Origin: Bacillus thuringiensis
GTDB taxonomy: Bacteria > Bacillota > Bacilli > Bacillales > Bacillaceae_G
Length of the DNA: 64,000 nt
Reading direction: 5' to 3'
Assembly: GCF_001182785.1 (NCBI RefSeq)
Contig: NZ_CP012100.1
Location: forward strand, 62,001-126,000
Below the pieces are notes generated by a model. It made no database searches. It was given only the letters and a program-made list of their open reading frames with translations, and was not told the origin of the DNA. Shown in pieces: positions 1-9,547 of the stretch (position 1 is the first letter of the stretch; the number at the start of each line of letters is the position of its first letter). A program made the translations under genes and the position numbers.

Positions 1-101
1 ACCTTTGGGCTACGCCAAACCGAAATTCATCTCCCACCTACCGTTGGGCTACGCCCTTCACACGCTTGAGGAAGGAGAATTCTTTCGGGAAATTCGTTAA
101 A
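1..101 (+). mobile_element. Right-end remnant of an IS605-type (TnpB-associated) element
   Basis: The stretch contains TTCATCTCCCACCTACCG followed by GGAAGGAGAATTC, which I recognise as the style of IS200/IS605 right ends, with a repeated GGGCTACGCC. Bases 70-101 recur, inverted and with one mismatch, at 44507-44538, and the sequences diverge just after GTTAAA. That boundary suggests the element end lies at about 100. No transposase is visible in the window; it would lie to the left. The family assignment is from motif memory. Confidence 0.5.
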
Positions 102-422
102 AATGAAAGGTCTATTGTAGGTAAGTATGGTATTGATTTAGGAGAAGGAGTCAAAACAATACTCGATTTAAAAGATGATATGACATTTGCTTTTTATAAG
201 TATGGGGATTTCTCAAGTAGAGATAGTCTAATGAAAGGAACATACGGGTTAGACGTACCTTCTTTACAATTAACATTAAAATTAACAAGCGTAACTGAGA
301 ATGGTCATAAGACTCAAAGAACTGAGAGTTTTAGATATCAGGTACAAAATTATGATTTAAATATGTTACAACTTTATAGTGCAGACGAAGATGTCCGTAT
401 GAGATTGATTAAACAAGGGTAA
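66..422 (+). pseudogene. Truncated gene fused at its 5' end to an IS right end
   Basis: The open frame runs 118 codons from a TTG, but its first 11 or 12 codons are the IS605-type right end, not native coding sequence. The native part begins near KNERSIVGKYGIDLGEG and has alternating beta-strand character (TFAFYKYG, LTLKLTSV). This recalls small calycin or lipocalin-like domains, but I do not recognise a family. No ribosome site fits the TTG. The likeliest reading is a gene whose start was lost to element insertion or an adjacent deletion, leaving the C-terminal ~106 residues. It is followed by the small gene at 482. Confidence 0.5.
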
Positions 423-481
423 ATATATTAGTAGGATTAGGTGAAAAAGCCTAGCTCTTATTTTAGGGGGATATTGCATAA

Positions 482-718
482 ATGGAGCGGGTTATACAAG
501 AGTTTTTTTCTCCAAGTAAAAACTATAAGGTTCAAATCATTAAAAGAAAAGATGGTCTATATACAACAGAAGCGTATAGATGGATGGAGGATTGTGGATA
601 TGAATTTTGGAGTTATATATCACAAGGATTGACTTTGGTAGATAGTGAGGAACATGCGCGGAAGATTGCTATGGAACAACTAATAGAATGTTCAAGAGAA
701 AGGTTTAAAAATACATAA
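482..718 (+). CDS. Small hypothetical protein, 78 aa
   Basis: The gene starts at an ATG preceded by AGGGGG at good spacing. The product is soluble and charged, with no signal peptide or membrane segment. It begins MERVIQEFFSPSKNYKV and is rich in aromatic residues (YRWMEDCGYEFWSYI). I do not recognise the family. It lies 60 bp after the truncated gene ending at 422 and may be the remains of the same transcription unit. Another frame overlapping its first half (from 441) has no ribosome site. A terminator follows at 934-962. Confidence 0.6.
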   Translation: MERVIQEFFSPSKNYKVQIIKRKDGLYTTEAYRWMEDCGYEFWSYISQGLTLVDSEEHARKIAMEQLIECSRERFKNT

Positions 719-1124
719 TTATATTTGTAAAATTATAAAGAAGTATAATGTTTTATTATTAGTGAAAGAACAAAAATCATTTGTAAGTGAACTTAGTAGT
801 ATCAATTTCTAGATTTATATACTTTTATGAAAATACATGAAGTAAATTCCATTTTATCTTATTTGTTTTATAGGAATTATAAGGTATACTAAAAGTAGGT
901 ACAAAATGTATCATTTGAAAAAGAGTGCAAGGCAAAAAGGAATCCGTAAAGGATTCCTTTTTGGTTTTTTTTAAATGAAGCAACGTTCTAATTATCTATT
1001 TATTTTTTATGAATGAACTACCACTGTATAATATTAAAAGTGATTTTTGGAAAATTCTCATATTCCTGCAACAAAGCAAAGGTATGTTATGTGTGTTAAC
1101 TATAAAGAGAAAGAAGGGGAAGTT
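719..1124. other. Intergenic stretch with one terminator
   Basis: I see no gene here. It holds the rho-independent terminator at 934-962 and, towards its right end, the AGAAGGGGAAG ribosome site that serves the damaged glycosidase gene. Confidence 0.6.
934..962 (+). terminator. Rho-independent terminator
   Basis: AAAAAGGAATCC and GGATTCCTTTTT form a perfect 12-bp stem with a 5-nt loop and end in a T run. It is placed to end transcription of the small gene at 482-718. Confidence 0.8.
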
Positions 1125-1720
1125 ATGAAAAAATTTTGCTAATTATTGCGTTATTAGGCATAATGAGTTTTGGAGTTCAGGAAATGAATATAAGAGATGA
1201 TGCATACCACAAGGGCGATTCAAAAATTAGTTTTTGGGATTTGAAAAGAACGGGTACTAATTTCATGAATAGTACGTCATTACCTGAAAACTATAAAAGT
1301 GTAAAAGAAGCTAATATTGAATATGTACGTTTACCACCTGATAAATGGGCAAAAGATAAAGATTTTCTATTTGAGGATAAACCAGATATTTCTGGAAAGA
1401 ATTTACTGATAGGTAATGCAGATAACTATCAGGGAGTAGTAAAGGAGGATTTAGAAAAATTAAAGGCGGATGTAGATGCCGCACAATCACAAGGAATGAA
1501 AGTTGTTCTTACAATGTTATCCTTACCTGTTGATCGATGGCGTCAATTTAATAATAACAAGAATGACGACAGAATATGGGAAGAGGAGAAGTATCAAGAA
1601 CAAGCAAGTCAATTTTGGAAGGATCTTGCTTTGGAATTAAAAGATCACCCCGCGATTGATGGTTATAATGTTATAAATGAACCACATCCAGACACAACTA
1701 AAGATAATAGAGATTATGGT
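1125..1720 (+). pseudogene. GH5-family glycosidase fragment (frameshifted and 3'-truncated)
   Basis: A ribosome site (GAAGGGGAAG) precedes ATG at 1125, but that frame reads MKKFC then stop. One extra A in the A6 run would give MKKILLIIALLGIMS, a proper signal peptide joined to the long frame that follows. The frame carries features of cellulase-type GH5 enzymes, including GYNVINEPHPD with the NEP acid/base glutamate at about residue 184. It then loses family likeness near 1720, before the second catalytic glutamate. The secreted (beta/alpha)8 enzyme is therefore cut at both ends. The frame drifts on to 1852 through unrelated sequence. Confidence 0.7.
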
Positions 1721-1820
1721 TTTTTTAACAAGAAGCATAAGATGACCGTTTTGACCAAATTATGCTTCCACCAATTTAAACCTTCTAATACTCCTTTTTA
1801 TAAAAAAGCATATAAATACT

Positions 1821-2429
1821 TTACTCTTTCCAAAACTGTTCCAGTAGAATGACAATCATGGTACCTACGAGTAATCCATTACTTAAAACATATTGTAAGG
1901 AAGGTGGAATTCCGCTAAATGCACTTTCTGGAAGAAACATTATTCCCAAACTGATTAATAATGCAATTCCTAATATAGTTAATCGCCGTTGATTTAATTC
2001 TTCACGTAAAATCGATTGAAATGAAATTCCTATCATTTGGACAAATGTTGCTAAAAGTGCAGCATTAGCAATAGGACCTGGTAACATGGATATAAAGCTG
2101 ACAATTGAGGGAATAAAGGAAATTCCTGCTAACATAAGACTTGCTATAAGGAACGACTTCACTTTTCTTTTTCCTGTTAGTTGAATAAATCCTGCTGATG
2201 CAGGTAATGGTACAATTCCAATTGTAGAGAACAACGACGAGATAATATGTGAAATACCTCCGACCCATACACCACGGTTCAGTGTTTGCCTTTCATTTTC
2301 TTTAGATAACGGAGCCACTTGTTTTACAGCAGAAACAGCAGCAATCGTATTTGCAACTAAAAGGAATGTAAATAAAGTTGCAGTTAGAGTCATTCCAATA
2401 TCAAATCTAGGTGTCCCACAAGCAAATAT
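1821..2429 (-). pseudogene. C-terminal fragment of an NCS2 xanthine/uracil permease
   Basis: The frame encodes about 190 residues with five or six hydrophobic segments and NCS2 hallmarks: FACGTPRFDIG at the upstream edge, GGISHIISSLFSTIG and the PLPASAGFIQLTGKR segment. Full NCS2 permeases have about 430 residues and 12-14 membrane spans, so the N-terminal half is missing. An in-frame TAG lies directly upstream at 2430-2432, where similarity also ends. No ribosome site precedes the first internal ATG at 2393. It converges on the broken glycosidase, so two deletion junctions are close together. Confidence 0.75.
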
Positions 2430-2471
2430 CTATGGAAAGAACTTGGTCAAAAAATAAATATGACGGGGTAG

Positions 2472-2786
2472 GCTGTAGGAAATCGAATTCGGAGATTAGA
2501 GGATTTAGGGATTATTGAACAATATACAATCGCAATAAACCGAATCAAACTAGGACAAACAATAACTGCATTTGTTACTTTGTTTGTAACAACAGATAAC
2601 CACCAAAAGTTTATGAATTTCTTTCAAAAAGAAGAAGGGATTTCTGAAGTACATCGTATAAGTGGTGAAGGATGTTATTTGTTAAAAACACATTTTGCTT
2701 CTAATGAAGAATTGGATAACTTTTTAGGGCGACTATTAAAGCATGGGAATTATCGTGTTAACCTATCAATAGGAAAGTTAAAATAA
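2472..2786 (+). pseudogene. C-terminal fragment of an Lrp/AsnC-family regulator
   Basis: From 2472 the frame reads AVGNRIRRLEDLGIIEQYTI, the end of an Lrp-type helix-turn-helix. The ligand-binding RAM domain follows: TAFVTLFVTT, EVHRISGEGCYLLKTHF and a C-terminal strand-helix pattern. The first ~35-40 residues of the DNA-binding domain are absent and a stop (TAG) sits directly before the frame, so the product could not bind DNA normally. It abuts the permease fragment within about 45 bp. Confidence 0.75.
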
Positions 2787-3049
2787 GGTTTCTTTTCTTC
2801 GGAGGGGATAGTAACGTTATTTGCTAATCCTTATTTGTATAGAGATAATAAAGTCGTTAACTTTTTATCTTGGATAGTAAGAGACTTACTACAATTTGTG
2901 TGTAGTAAGGCTTTTTAACAATGTTTGAAAAATGCGAGTCATTCTATTCAACAATCGGGCTAAATTTTTGAGGGAAACAGGAGACGGTGTTTTTCAAAGG
3001 GAATCATAAAACATTGTGCTTAATAACAGGTATACATCCGATTTCTTTA

Positions 3050-3094
3050 AGAGCTATTCTACGGAAGTCACGAAGGCTACCGTAGAATAGCTCT
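3050..3094. repeat. Perfect 15-bp inverted repeat
   Basis: AGAGCTATTCTACGG (3050-3064) and its exact complement (3080-3094) flank a 15-nt spacer. There is no T run directly after either side, so it looks less like an ordinary terminator than the other hairpins nearby. It may be the end structure of a lost element. Confidence 0.6.
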
Positions 3095-3387
3095 CTTATC
3101 ATTAAGTTATTACACAAAACCCCTTTTGGGGAATTAATGGGGCTATCACGTAAAGGACCTAGTGAATAAGCTAGTAGTTTTGAATATCCTATGTAGCTAA
3201 TAGGTGTTTTTATTTGCTGTTTTGTAGAATTCATGGCCAGCATATGGGTTAATAATTAAATTACGGCAAATTTATGCTTCCAACTGCGGCCAACTTATAG
3301 GTGAAGTGACAATTTTTGGACGGAAGATTACGAAAAATGGCATGTTTAGTTTGTAGAAATGCCTAATACAAGTGTATATTAACGTGT

Positions 3388-3419
3388 AAAAGGGCTGCAA
3401 GTAATTAGCAGTCCTTTTT
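3388..3419 (+). terminator. Terminator-like hairpin
   Basis: AAAAGGGCTGC pairs with GCAGTCCTTTTT (one G-T pair) around a 9-nt loop, followed by a T run. No gene lies directly upstream. A related hairpin is at 4324-4357. Confidence 0.6.
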
Positions 3420-3458
3420 GCATGTTAAATAAGGACTTACTGAGGTTATAATGAGAAG

Positions 3459-3484
3459 AAAAAGAACCCTATAGGGTTCTTTTT
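3459..3484. terminator. Palindromic bidirectional terminator
   Basis: The 26-bp sequence is a perfect palindrome (AAAAAGAACCCTA and its complement) with A and T runs on both sides, so it could work on either strand. Confidence 0.7.
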
Positions 3485-4146
3485 CAAGGCATATTAACAG
3501 TAAGGAGAATCATGAAATGCTACTTCAAATCTTTATTAGGGGAAAGATTTTGAAAAAGCTTAACATACATCTATTTTTACATAAATGTAATATATAGTAA
3601 ATTGATAATATTTATACTTATTATTACCAATATTTAATTAAGATAGTTAACACTATTTATATAGTGTTAACGAAGTGCATATTTAGAAAACTAATAATAG
3701 CCCCAAGTTAGTTATATATGTCTAATATTATATTTTATTTGCTAAAAGAGCTTATAGATATATCATTTCGAAATTTAATTAACATATAAATAATTTTAAC
3801 TGAAATTGGGTATGTATTAACTAAAAGTAAAAAAATAAACAAAGACCCTGTAATAAATACAGGGCCGGATACAGGGTTAAGGGAACGCATAGTTTCTTAA
3901 TATCATAGTAGCATATATTCTTTGTATAGCTACATGAGGACTTTGACAAAATTAAGAACAAGACAGAAAATCTGTAGGAAAGTAAATATAGTGCTGGAAA
4001 TGTGATTTTAAATTAAACTATAGGCATATTGAAATGGATGAAAACTCTTGAGTACCATGATTAAATTGCCTTTAAATATGAGGTTTAGGTTAGAGGGATA
4101 ATTGGATCTTATTGAAAAGGAAAAATGTTTTTTAGATTAAAAGAAG

Positions 4147-4171
4147 AAAAGATACCTTTTGGGTGTCTTTT
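4147..4171 (+). terminator. Terminator-like hairpin
   Basis: AAAAGATACC pairs with GGTGTCTTTT around a 5-nt loop. No gene lies immediately upstream. Confidence 0.55.
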
Positions 4172-4323
4172 CTTTAGGTAAACAGTTCACATATTGCTGA
4201 ATTAGATACGAAACCATAATTCGACTACGAATTAAATCCTAACATAATCTGAACAGAAAAAATATGTAATATTATATTTTTAGTTTTTAATTATTTTATT
4301 CAATATAGAGAAGCAACGTAAAT

Positions 4324-4357
4324 AAAAGGGCATGCAGTCGTATCAGCAGCCCTTTTT
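4324..4357 (+). terminator. Terminator-like hairpin
   Basis: AAAAGGGC pairs with GCCCTTTTT around a loop that can fold further (TGC and GCA). It resembles the hairpin at 3388-3419, so the two may be diverged copies of one repeat. Confidence 0.55.
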
Positions 4358-4836
4358 AGGAGGAATTCAAGACACCATTAGGACACGTATTGGTAAACAG
4401 GTTCAAAAATAGTATATGTGAAAAGAAAAAGTCCTATACCAAAAGTAGACAGGACCTTATTTTTTTACATTTTAAAAAATGAAATTCCGTCCTTTTGAAA
4501 TCAGTACAGCACACACTTGGTTTGTAATGAATTTAGAAAAAGTATACATGAAAATGGCAGACAACTATTTTGTTGCCTGCCGGTGCCAGTGGGTTGAATG
4601 AGTTAGTCAATTCAATAAATTGTGCTATCCCATTACCAGAAGAGTGAAGCCGCTAGTTCAAACGGCTTAGATATAGTTTGCCTAACAAAGAAAAAATTAT
4701 AAGTAGAGATTTTGTTTACTCTATATGAAAAGATAAATAGATATTCATCAGACAAGGATAATTTAGCATACCTTGAATAGGGTGTAGGAACGAATTAAAG
4801 AAAAGGATATTTGTTTAGGAAGGGACTGACTCAGGA

Positions 4837-5172
4837 ATGGGACTTTCGGACAGGATTTGGGGAGCGATGATTGCCTTTGGCATTGCGACTAATATCGTTG
4901 CTTGTATAATGGCAGTATACATTCAAAAATATGAGCTAATGATAAATGAACTTACAAATATTTTATTTTTAATAATTATCTCTTTAACGTTTATTAAGAT
5001 GAAAATTAACAAATGGGTGGCATTAGGATTTACATTGGTTGTAATAGAGAAAGGTATTCAAGCGGGATATGACTTCTACACACATAATTATTATAGTGTC
5101 AGTTGGAGTTTAGCTATCATTGTCTATTGCATATACGAGATGGAAAAGTATTATATTGAAATAAATGAATAG
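4837..5172 (+). CDS. Small integral membrane protein, 111 aa
   Basis: The ATG follows GGAAGGGACTGACTCAGGA. The product has three or four hydrophobic segments (about residues 9-28, 38-54, 58-76 and 84-100) joined by short charged turns, and ends EMEKYYIEINE in the cytoplasm. It resembles small conserved membrane proteins of the B. cereus group; I recognise no functional motif. The gene stands alone, with a strong terminator at 5221-5250. Confidence 0.7.
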   Translation: MGLSDRIWGAMIAFGIATNIVACIMAVYIQKYELMINELTNILFLIIISLTFIKMKINKWVALGFTLVVIEKGIQAGYDFYTHNYYSVSWSLAIIVYCIYEMEKYYIEINE

Positions 5173-5220
5173 GCGCAACAAAAAGGTGTTAGTAGGCGGA
5201 ATTCTTTTTAAAATACTATA

Positions 5221-5250
5221 AAAAAGACACTACAAGAGTGTCTTTTTTTT
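5221..5250 (+). terminator. Rho-independent terminator
   Basis: AAAAAGACACT pairs with AGTGTCTTTTTTTT around a 5-nt loop, 48 bp after the membrane-protein gene that ends at 5172. Confidence 0.85.
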
Positions 5251-5431
5251 GAAAATACTCTATAATTAACTTTGGGGAAGGTAATGTTAGAGTATTCGTT
5301 TAGCATTATCTTTATATTTGATAAACCATGAAATCGAAAGATTTTGTGGTTTATTTTATGAACAATAGATATTACAGTATTGGCAGTGAGCTATTGATCA
5401 TTATAAGCATTAGGAGAGAGGGGTTCAAAGT

Positions 5432-5806
5432 CTAACATCGAATAACGGTTCCGGAATATAGTGTTGCGAAATGATCTCCCATATCCCAAACGGTACTTGC
5501 CTGTATATAGCCCTTAAAGCCTTCTGAAGAATAATAAATCTCTTTTGGTATACTTTCTTCAGTTTGGAAATGTGCTTTAGAGTACTTTACATAATGGTTT
5601 TTAATAACTTTTGATTCGGGAACAATAGTGTTTTTTTGTTCCATTGTTTGCCTAGCACTAGAAGTTGGTATGAATTTTACAGAATCTTGGTAATTAGTAT
5701 CTAAGGTGTCAGCTTGTACACTGTGTGACGAAACAAAGGTACTTAAACTACTTCCCACGATTAAAGTTGCAAATGCTAACTTTGAGAATTTTGCTAATCT
5801 ACTCAT
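5432..5806 (-). CDS. Secreted hypothetical protein, 124 aa
   Basis: The ATG has a good ribosome site (AAGGAGATTATAAA). Residues 1-33 form a signal peptide: basic start, hydrophobic core LAFATLIVGSSLSTFV, and a likely cut after VQA. The mature ~90 residues are polar with aromatic strands (YYSSEGFKGYIQ, HFATLYSGTVIRC) and end in cysteine. I do not recognise the family. The gene is monocistronic, with no obvious partner on either side. Confidence 0.7.
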   Translation of the reverse strand: MSRLAKFSKLAFATLIVGSSLSTFVSSHSVQADTLDTNYQDSVKFIPTSSARQTMEQKNTIVPESKVIKNHYVKYSKAHFQTEESIPKEIYYSSEGFKGYIQASTVWDMGDHFATLYSGTVIRC

Positions 5807-6287
5807 TTTATAATCTCCTTTTCATAATTTTGTAAGGTACCTCCTTACACCTCACAGTCTATATCCACTACAAAAGGGTGTACATACATATTGATAGACA
5901 AATTTCTACAAAATACCTCATGTTTTGGCGTTTATGTATAATAATCCAATGTCTAATAATCTATCAAAAGTAAAAAGGTAGGTCTTATATAAAAGAAAAT
6001 GAATAATTTATGCAGAGTTTGTATATAAGATTATTGTTTAAATATTCTAAAATGAGTTGATAAAGATGTTGGTAGGTTTTTTGGAAAAGAAATGATTCCC
6101 TAGGTGAAATTTGAAAGAAAGATTCTCTGTTAGAGTTTTTATAAGGGAATTCATTTTCGTAGATTTAAAATGTAAAATTAACTAAAGAATTAAGTACAAG
6201 CACACATTTTAAATAAAGGCTCTGTCGGTGGTCGTCTAATAAATGAAATGACTGATGCTTATGATAGTTTGCGTCTAGCAACATTCA
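5807..6287. other. Intergenic stretch with a possible coding relic
   Basis: Upstream DNA of the secreted-protein gene occupies the left part. At 6219-6295 an open frame reads GSVGGRLINEMTDAYDSLRL with no start codon and ends in a stop that overlaps the GTG of the next gene. It looks like a 3' coding fragment, of unknown origin. Nothing else is visible. Confidence 0.4.
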
Positions 6288-6632
6288 GTGTATAAACGAA
6301 TGAATCAAGAAAAGGGTGAAATATTGGATAACTCGAAATGGATGCCTTTAAGTAATGTTGATGATGATGAGGAAATTTGGGCAGGAGCAAGAGTTAGGTT
6401 GTACAATGTTGATATGAATAGAGAAGACAAAGAAAATAATTTCTATGAATATATTATTTCTTATATCTATGACAACAATAACTACTTACAATTAACTAAT
6501 TTAACAAGAGGAAAAGCAGGCTATGTTATTTGTGTCATTGAAAAAGAATTACCAAATAATTATGCATTGGGCAAAACATTAAAGCAAAGAATAGGCTTAG
6601 AAAATACCTATTTTAGATTTGAATGTGAATAA
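6288..6632 (+). CDS. Hypothetical acidic protein, 114 aa
   Basis: The frame opens at GTG 6288, with an in-frame ATG at 6300; neither has a strong ribosome site. The product is soluble and acidic (SNVDDDEEIWAGARVRLYNV), with aromatic strands (FYEYIISYIYDNNNYLQL) and a KAGYVICVIEKEL segment. Size, charge and position after a short coding relic recall immunity proteins that follow truncated toxin genes, but I see no family motif to support that. It could also be a 5'-truncated gene, because the preceding relic overlaps its start in another frame. Confidence 0.45.
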   Translation: MYKRMNQEKGEILDNSKWMPLSNVDDDEEIWAGARVRLYNVDMNREDKENNFYEYIISYIYDNNNYLQLTNLTRGKAGYVICVIEKELPNNYALGKTLKQRIGLENTYFRFECE

Positions 6633-7440
6633 TCAACAACTAAGAGAAGTACCAACTCTAAGGTGTCTTCCCATATTTAATACTTTTTATCAATAATTAA
6701 TATTAACAGAGCCAAAATAAAAAAGTGAGAAAAATGATAAACATTCTTCTCACTTTCATCAATTAGGGTGGCATATACATAAATATGCGTCTGGGTAGAT
6801 TTTCGGATGAAAAATCCACATGCATAGTATAACAAAAAAATTAAGGTTTTTTGCATGTAATATTGCATATAAAAAATAGTAAAGTTTTAAATTTAAATAT
6901 TAAAAACTTATATATACATGTTACAATGTAATTCTCTAATTTATTTTATTCTCCTATTTAGAATTTGTGGTTTAGTGATTCAATAATACAAAAGTGGTTG
7001 TAATAAATAGATAAATCAATGAAGTAATACAGTTAGAATGGTTAAAAGGCAGTTAAATATAATTATTAAAAGAATAAATGTACTTAGTTAGGTTTTGTGA
7101 ATTTATTATGGTAAGGATTTCATCTGATTGGAATAGCGCTAAACTAAATTTTTATCCAAACGAATCCAATAATTATTTTCAAAATGAGTATATGTTTCAT
7201 CCAGTTTATATTGAATAATTCGTATTCTAATAATTGCTCAATATAGAAAAATAACATATTTAAAAGGAGGATAGATAAAACTCTACCTGTGAAATTTAAA
7301 TTGCTAAATTATAAAGTATCAATAATAGGATGTAATTATAGTTCCGTTTCTAATGGTACTATAAATGAATGTGGAAAAAATAAAGGAGAAAAATTTAAAT
7401 AGACTATAAAAGTAGTAAAAATGAAAAGGAGAAGTAGCTA
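6633..7440. other. Intergenic stretch upstream of the chemoreceptor
   Basis: I see no convincing gene. An AAAGGAGG at about 7264 is followed 19 nt later by a 37-codon GTG frame (from about 7289), too far for normal initiation. The rest is A+T-rich upstream DNA that presumably includes the chemoreceptor promoter. Confidence 0.45.
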
Positions 7441-9423
7441 GTGTTTAATATAAAAGAAAGATTGGGACAAATAAAGCTTAAAACGAAGTTGTCTATGGCA
7501 TTTATAGCAATATTAATTATACCAAGTCTTATTGTAGGAGTATCATCTTATAATAAAGCAAAAACAGATCTTAATGAAACAATTCTACAATCAGCAAAAG
7601 ATAATATAAGTATTTTAGATAAGATTGTTGATGATGAATTAGAAAATAAGCATACAGATGTCACTCATTTTGCAAAGGTACTTACACAAGGTGATTATAA
7701 TCCTGAACAATCGCAAAATGTACAGAGTAAATTTGATCAATATATACAGTTACATCCAGAAATAGAAACGATTTATACAGCATCCAGTAACAATCAATTT
7801 ATTCATGCACCTGTTGGAAAAATACCAGAAGGGTTTAATCCGTTAGAAAGCAGTTGGTATAAGGATGCAGTAAAAGCAAATGGAGAGATTATTGTTTCAT
7901 CTCCATATAAATCAAAGGCTACAGGAAATATGGTAATTGCAATTGCAAAGCAAAATGCAGATAAAAGTGGTGTCATTGGCGTAGATTTGAATATTACAGA
8001 TATCGTAAAAACATCCAAAATGATTAAAATTGGAAAGCAAGGGTTTGTATCTATAGTCAGTCAAGATAAAACAATAGTTGTTCATCCATCACTAAAGCCA
8101 GGAGAGAAATTAGAGAAAACTTTAGCGGATGAACTGTACAAGAAAGAAGATGACGTAATTACTTATAGCCTTAACGGGGAAGATCGAAACATAAGCTTTA
8201 AGACAAACAAAAAAACAGGTTGGAAAATAGCTGGCGTAATGCCTACGAAAGAAATTGAAGAAGCTACCAATCCTATTTTTTATAAAACGCTCACTATAAT
8301 AGGGGCTTCATTATTGTTAGGTGGCATTGTAATTTTATTCATACTTAGATCTATTATTAATCCACTAAGACAATTAGTTATTTCGGCCCAAAGAATTAGT
8401 CAGGGAGATTTGACCGAGAAAATAGATATTCGTTCAAAGGATGAACTTGGTCAATTAGGCGGTAGTTTCAATACAATGGCAGAGTCGTTACGTAATATTA
8501 TTTCTCAAATTAACACATCTGCAGGACATGTAGCTGCGTCTTCTGAGGAACTAACTGCTAGTGTAGAACAAGCAAGTGTTGCGACGGAACAAATTACAAA
8601 AGAGATGGAAGAGATCTCGAACAGTGCAGAGGTTCAAAATAATGAAGTTGAGTCTGGAGCTGAATTAATTGGTGAGGTAACACGAAATATTCAATATGTA
8701 GCTGAGAATGCATCTGAAGTATCGGCTTCATCCATATACACAAAACAAAAAGCCAATGAAGGTGAACAATTAGTAGAACAAACTGTAACACAAATGCAGT
8801 CTATCCATCACTCTGTTTCTCAATCCGATAATGTAATAAAATTATTAGATAAGAAATCGCAACAAATTGGAAGTATATTAGAAGCGATTCAAAATATTGC
8901 GGAACAAACAAATTTATTAGCATTGAATGCAGCAATTGAAGCAGCTAGAGCAGGAGAACAGGGACGAGGGTTTGCAATTGTTGCCGATGAAGTTAGGAAG
9001 CTAGCAGAGCAATCGTCCGATTCTTCGATGGAAATTGGCAGTTTAATTAAGGAAATACAAGCAGACGTACATGAGACTGTAAAAGCTATGAATGAAGTAG
9101 GAGTAGAAGTACAGTCGGGAATTAAGGTTGCGAATGATACAAAACAAAGTTTTTATGAGATTTCAAAATCTGCAAATGATATTGTATCAAAAGTGCATGG
9201 TATGGTAGAACTATCAAATAAAATGACAACTGATGCAATGAAAGTCGATACATCAATTGATCAAATATCTATAGCTGTAAAAGAGAATTCTTCAAGTATG
9301 CAAACGATAGCTGGTTCATCTGAGGAACAACATGCTTCTATGGAAGAGATAAATTCTTCAGCAATACAATTAGCGCAGATGGCGGAAGAACTTCAAGAGT
9401 TAATTGGTGGATTTAAGATTTAA
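7441..9423 (+). CDS. Methyl-accepting chemotaxis protein (dCache-HAMP-MCP)
   Basis: This is a transmembrane chemoreceptor of 660 aa, the usual length for Bacillus McpA/TlpA-type receptors. Start GTG follows AAAAGGAGAAGTAGCTA. It has TM1 at about 19-39, an extracellular dCache-type sensor at about 40-275 ([20 protein letters not shown], then [17 protein letters not shown]), TM2 at about 280-303, and HAMP at about 304-357. A long coiled-coil domain follows, with the conserved CheA/CheW-contact hairpin [20 protein letters not shown] near 488-507. Glutamine/glutamate pairs suitable for methylation flank that region. It is a single gene with a perfect terminator at 9506. The ligand is unknown; dCache sensors of this type often bind amino acids. 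Confidence 0.95.
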   Translation: MFNIKERLGQIKLKTKLSMAFIAILIIPSLIVGVSSYNKAKTDLNETILQSAKDNISILDKIVDDELENKHTDVTHFAKVLTQGDYNPEQSQNVQSKFDQYIQLHPEIETIYTASSNNQFIHAPVGKIPEGFNPLESSWYKDAVKANGEIIVSSPYKSKATGNMVIAIAKQNADKSGVIGVDLNITDIVKTSKMIKIGKQGFVSIVSQDKTIVVHPSLKPGEKLEKTLADELYKKEDDVITYSLNGEDRNISFKTNKKTGWKIAGVMPTKEIEEATNPIFYKTLTIIGASLLLGGIVILFILRSIINPLRQLVISAQRISQGDLTEKIDIRSKDELGQLGGSFNTMAESLRNIISQINTSAGHVAASSEELTASVEQASVATEQITKEMEEISNSAEVQNNEVESGAELIGEVTRNIQYVAENASEVSASSIYTKQKANEGEQLVEQTVTQMQSIHHSVSQSDNVIKLLDKKSQQIGSILEAIQNIAEQTNLLALNAAIEAARAGEQGRGFAIVADEVRKLAEQSSDSSMEIGSLIKEIQADVHETVKAMNEVGVEVQSGIKVANDTKQSFYEISKSANDIVSKVHGMVELSNKMTTDAMKVDTSIDQISIAVKENSSSMQTIAGSSEEQHASMEEINSSAIQLAQMAEELQELIGGFKI

Positions 9424-9505
9424 AGAGTGGAAATGAAAAAAATTATAACATAGTAAATAAGTATAATATGTACTCTCTACACGTATTGAACAGGCAGATA
9501 AGCCA

Positions 9506-9537
9506 TTTAAAAACCCTCCATTTGGAGGGTTTTTAAA
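9506..9537. terminator. Rho-independent terminator shared by mcp and rap-phr
   Basis: TTTAAAAACCCTCC and its complement form a near-perfect palindrome with A and T runs on both sides. It lies between the end of the chemoreceptor (plus) and the end of phr (minus) and can serve both. Confidence 0.85.
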
Positions 9538-9547
9538 TACATTTACA

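Larger units (their letters stand above)
2787..4836. other. 2-kb non-coding stretch rich in terminators and hairpins
   Basis: I find no convincing gene. The stretch holds a perfect 15-bp inverted repeat at 3050-3094 and several terminator-like hairpins, of which the clearest are listed separately. Weaker ones lie at about 3843-3866, 4429-4467, 4552-4580 and 4647-4670. So many terminators without genes suggest repeated loss of coding sequence between them. A short frame at 3004-3243 (minus) crosses the hairpin and has no ribosome site. Confidence 0.55.

Noticed and set aside
441..632. 63-codon frame overlapping the gene at 482
   Set aside because: It has no ribosome site, and the overlapping frame at 482 has AGGGGG at good spacing.
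3004..3243. 79-codon minus-strand frame
   Set aside because: It runs through the perfect 15-bp hairpin, has no ribosome site, and has no recognisable protein pattern.
7289..7400. 37-codon GTG frame before the chemoreceptor
   Set aside because: The AAAGGAGG is 19 nt from the GTG, too far for normal initiation, and there is no recognisable product.
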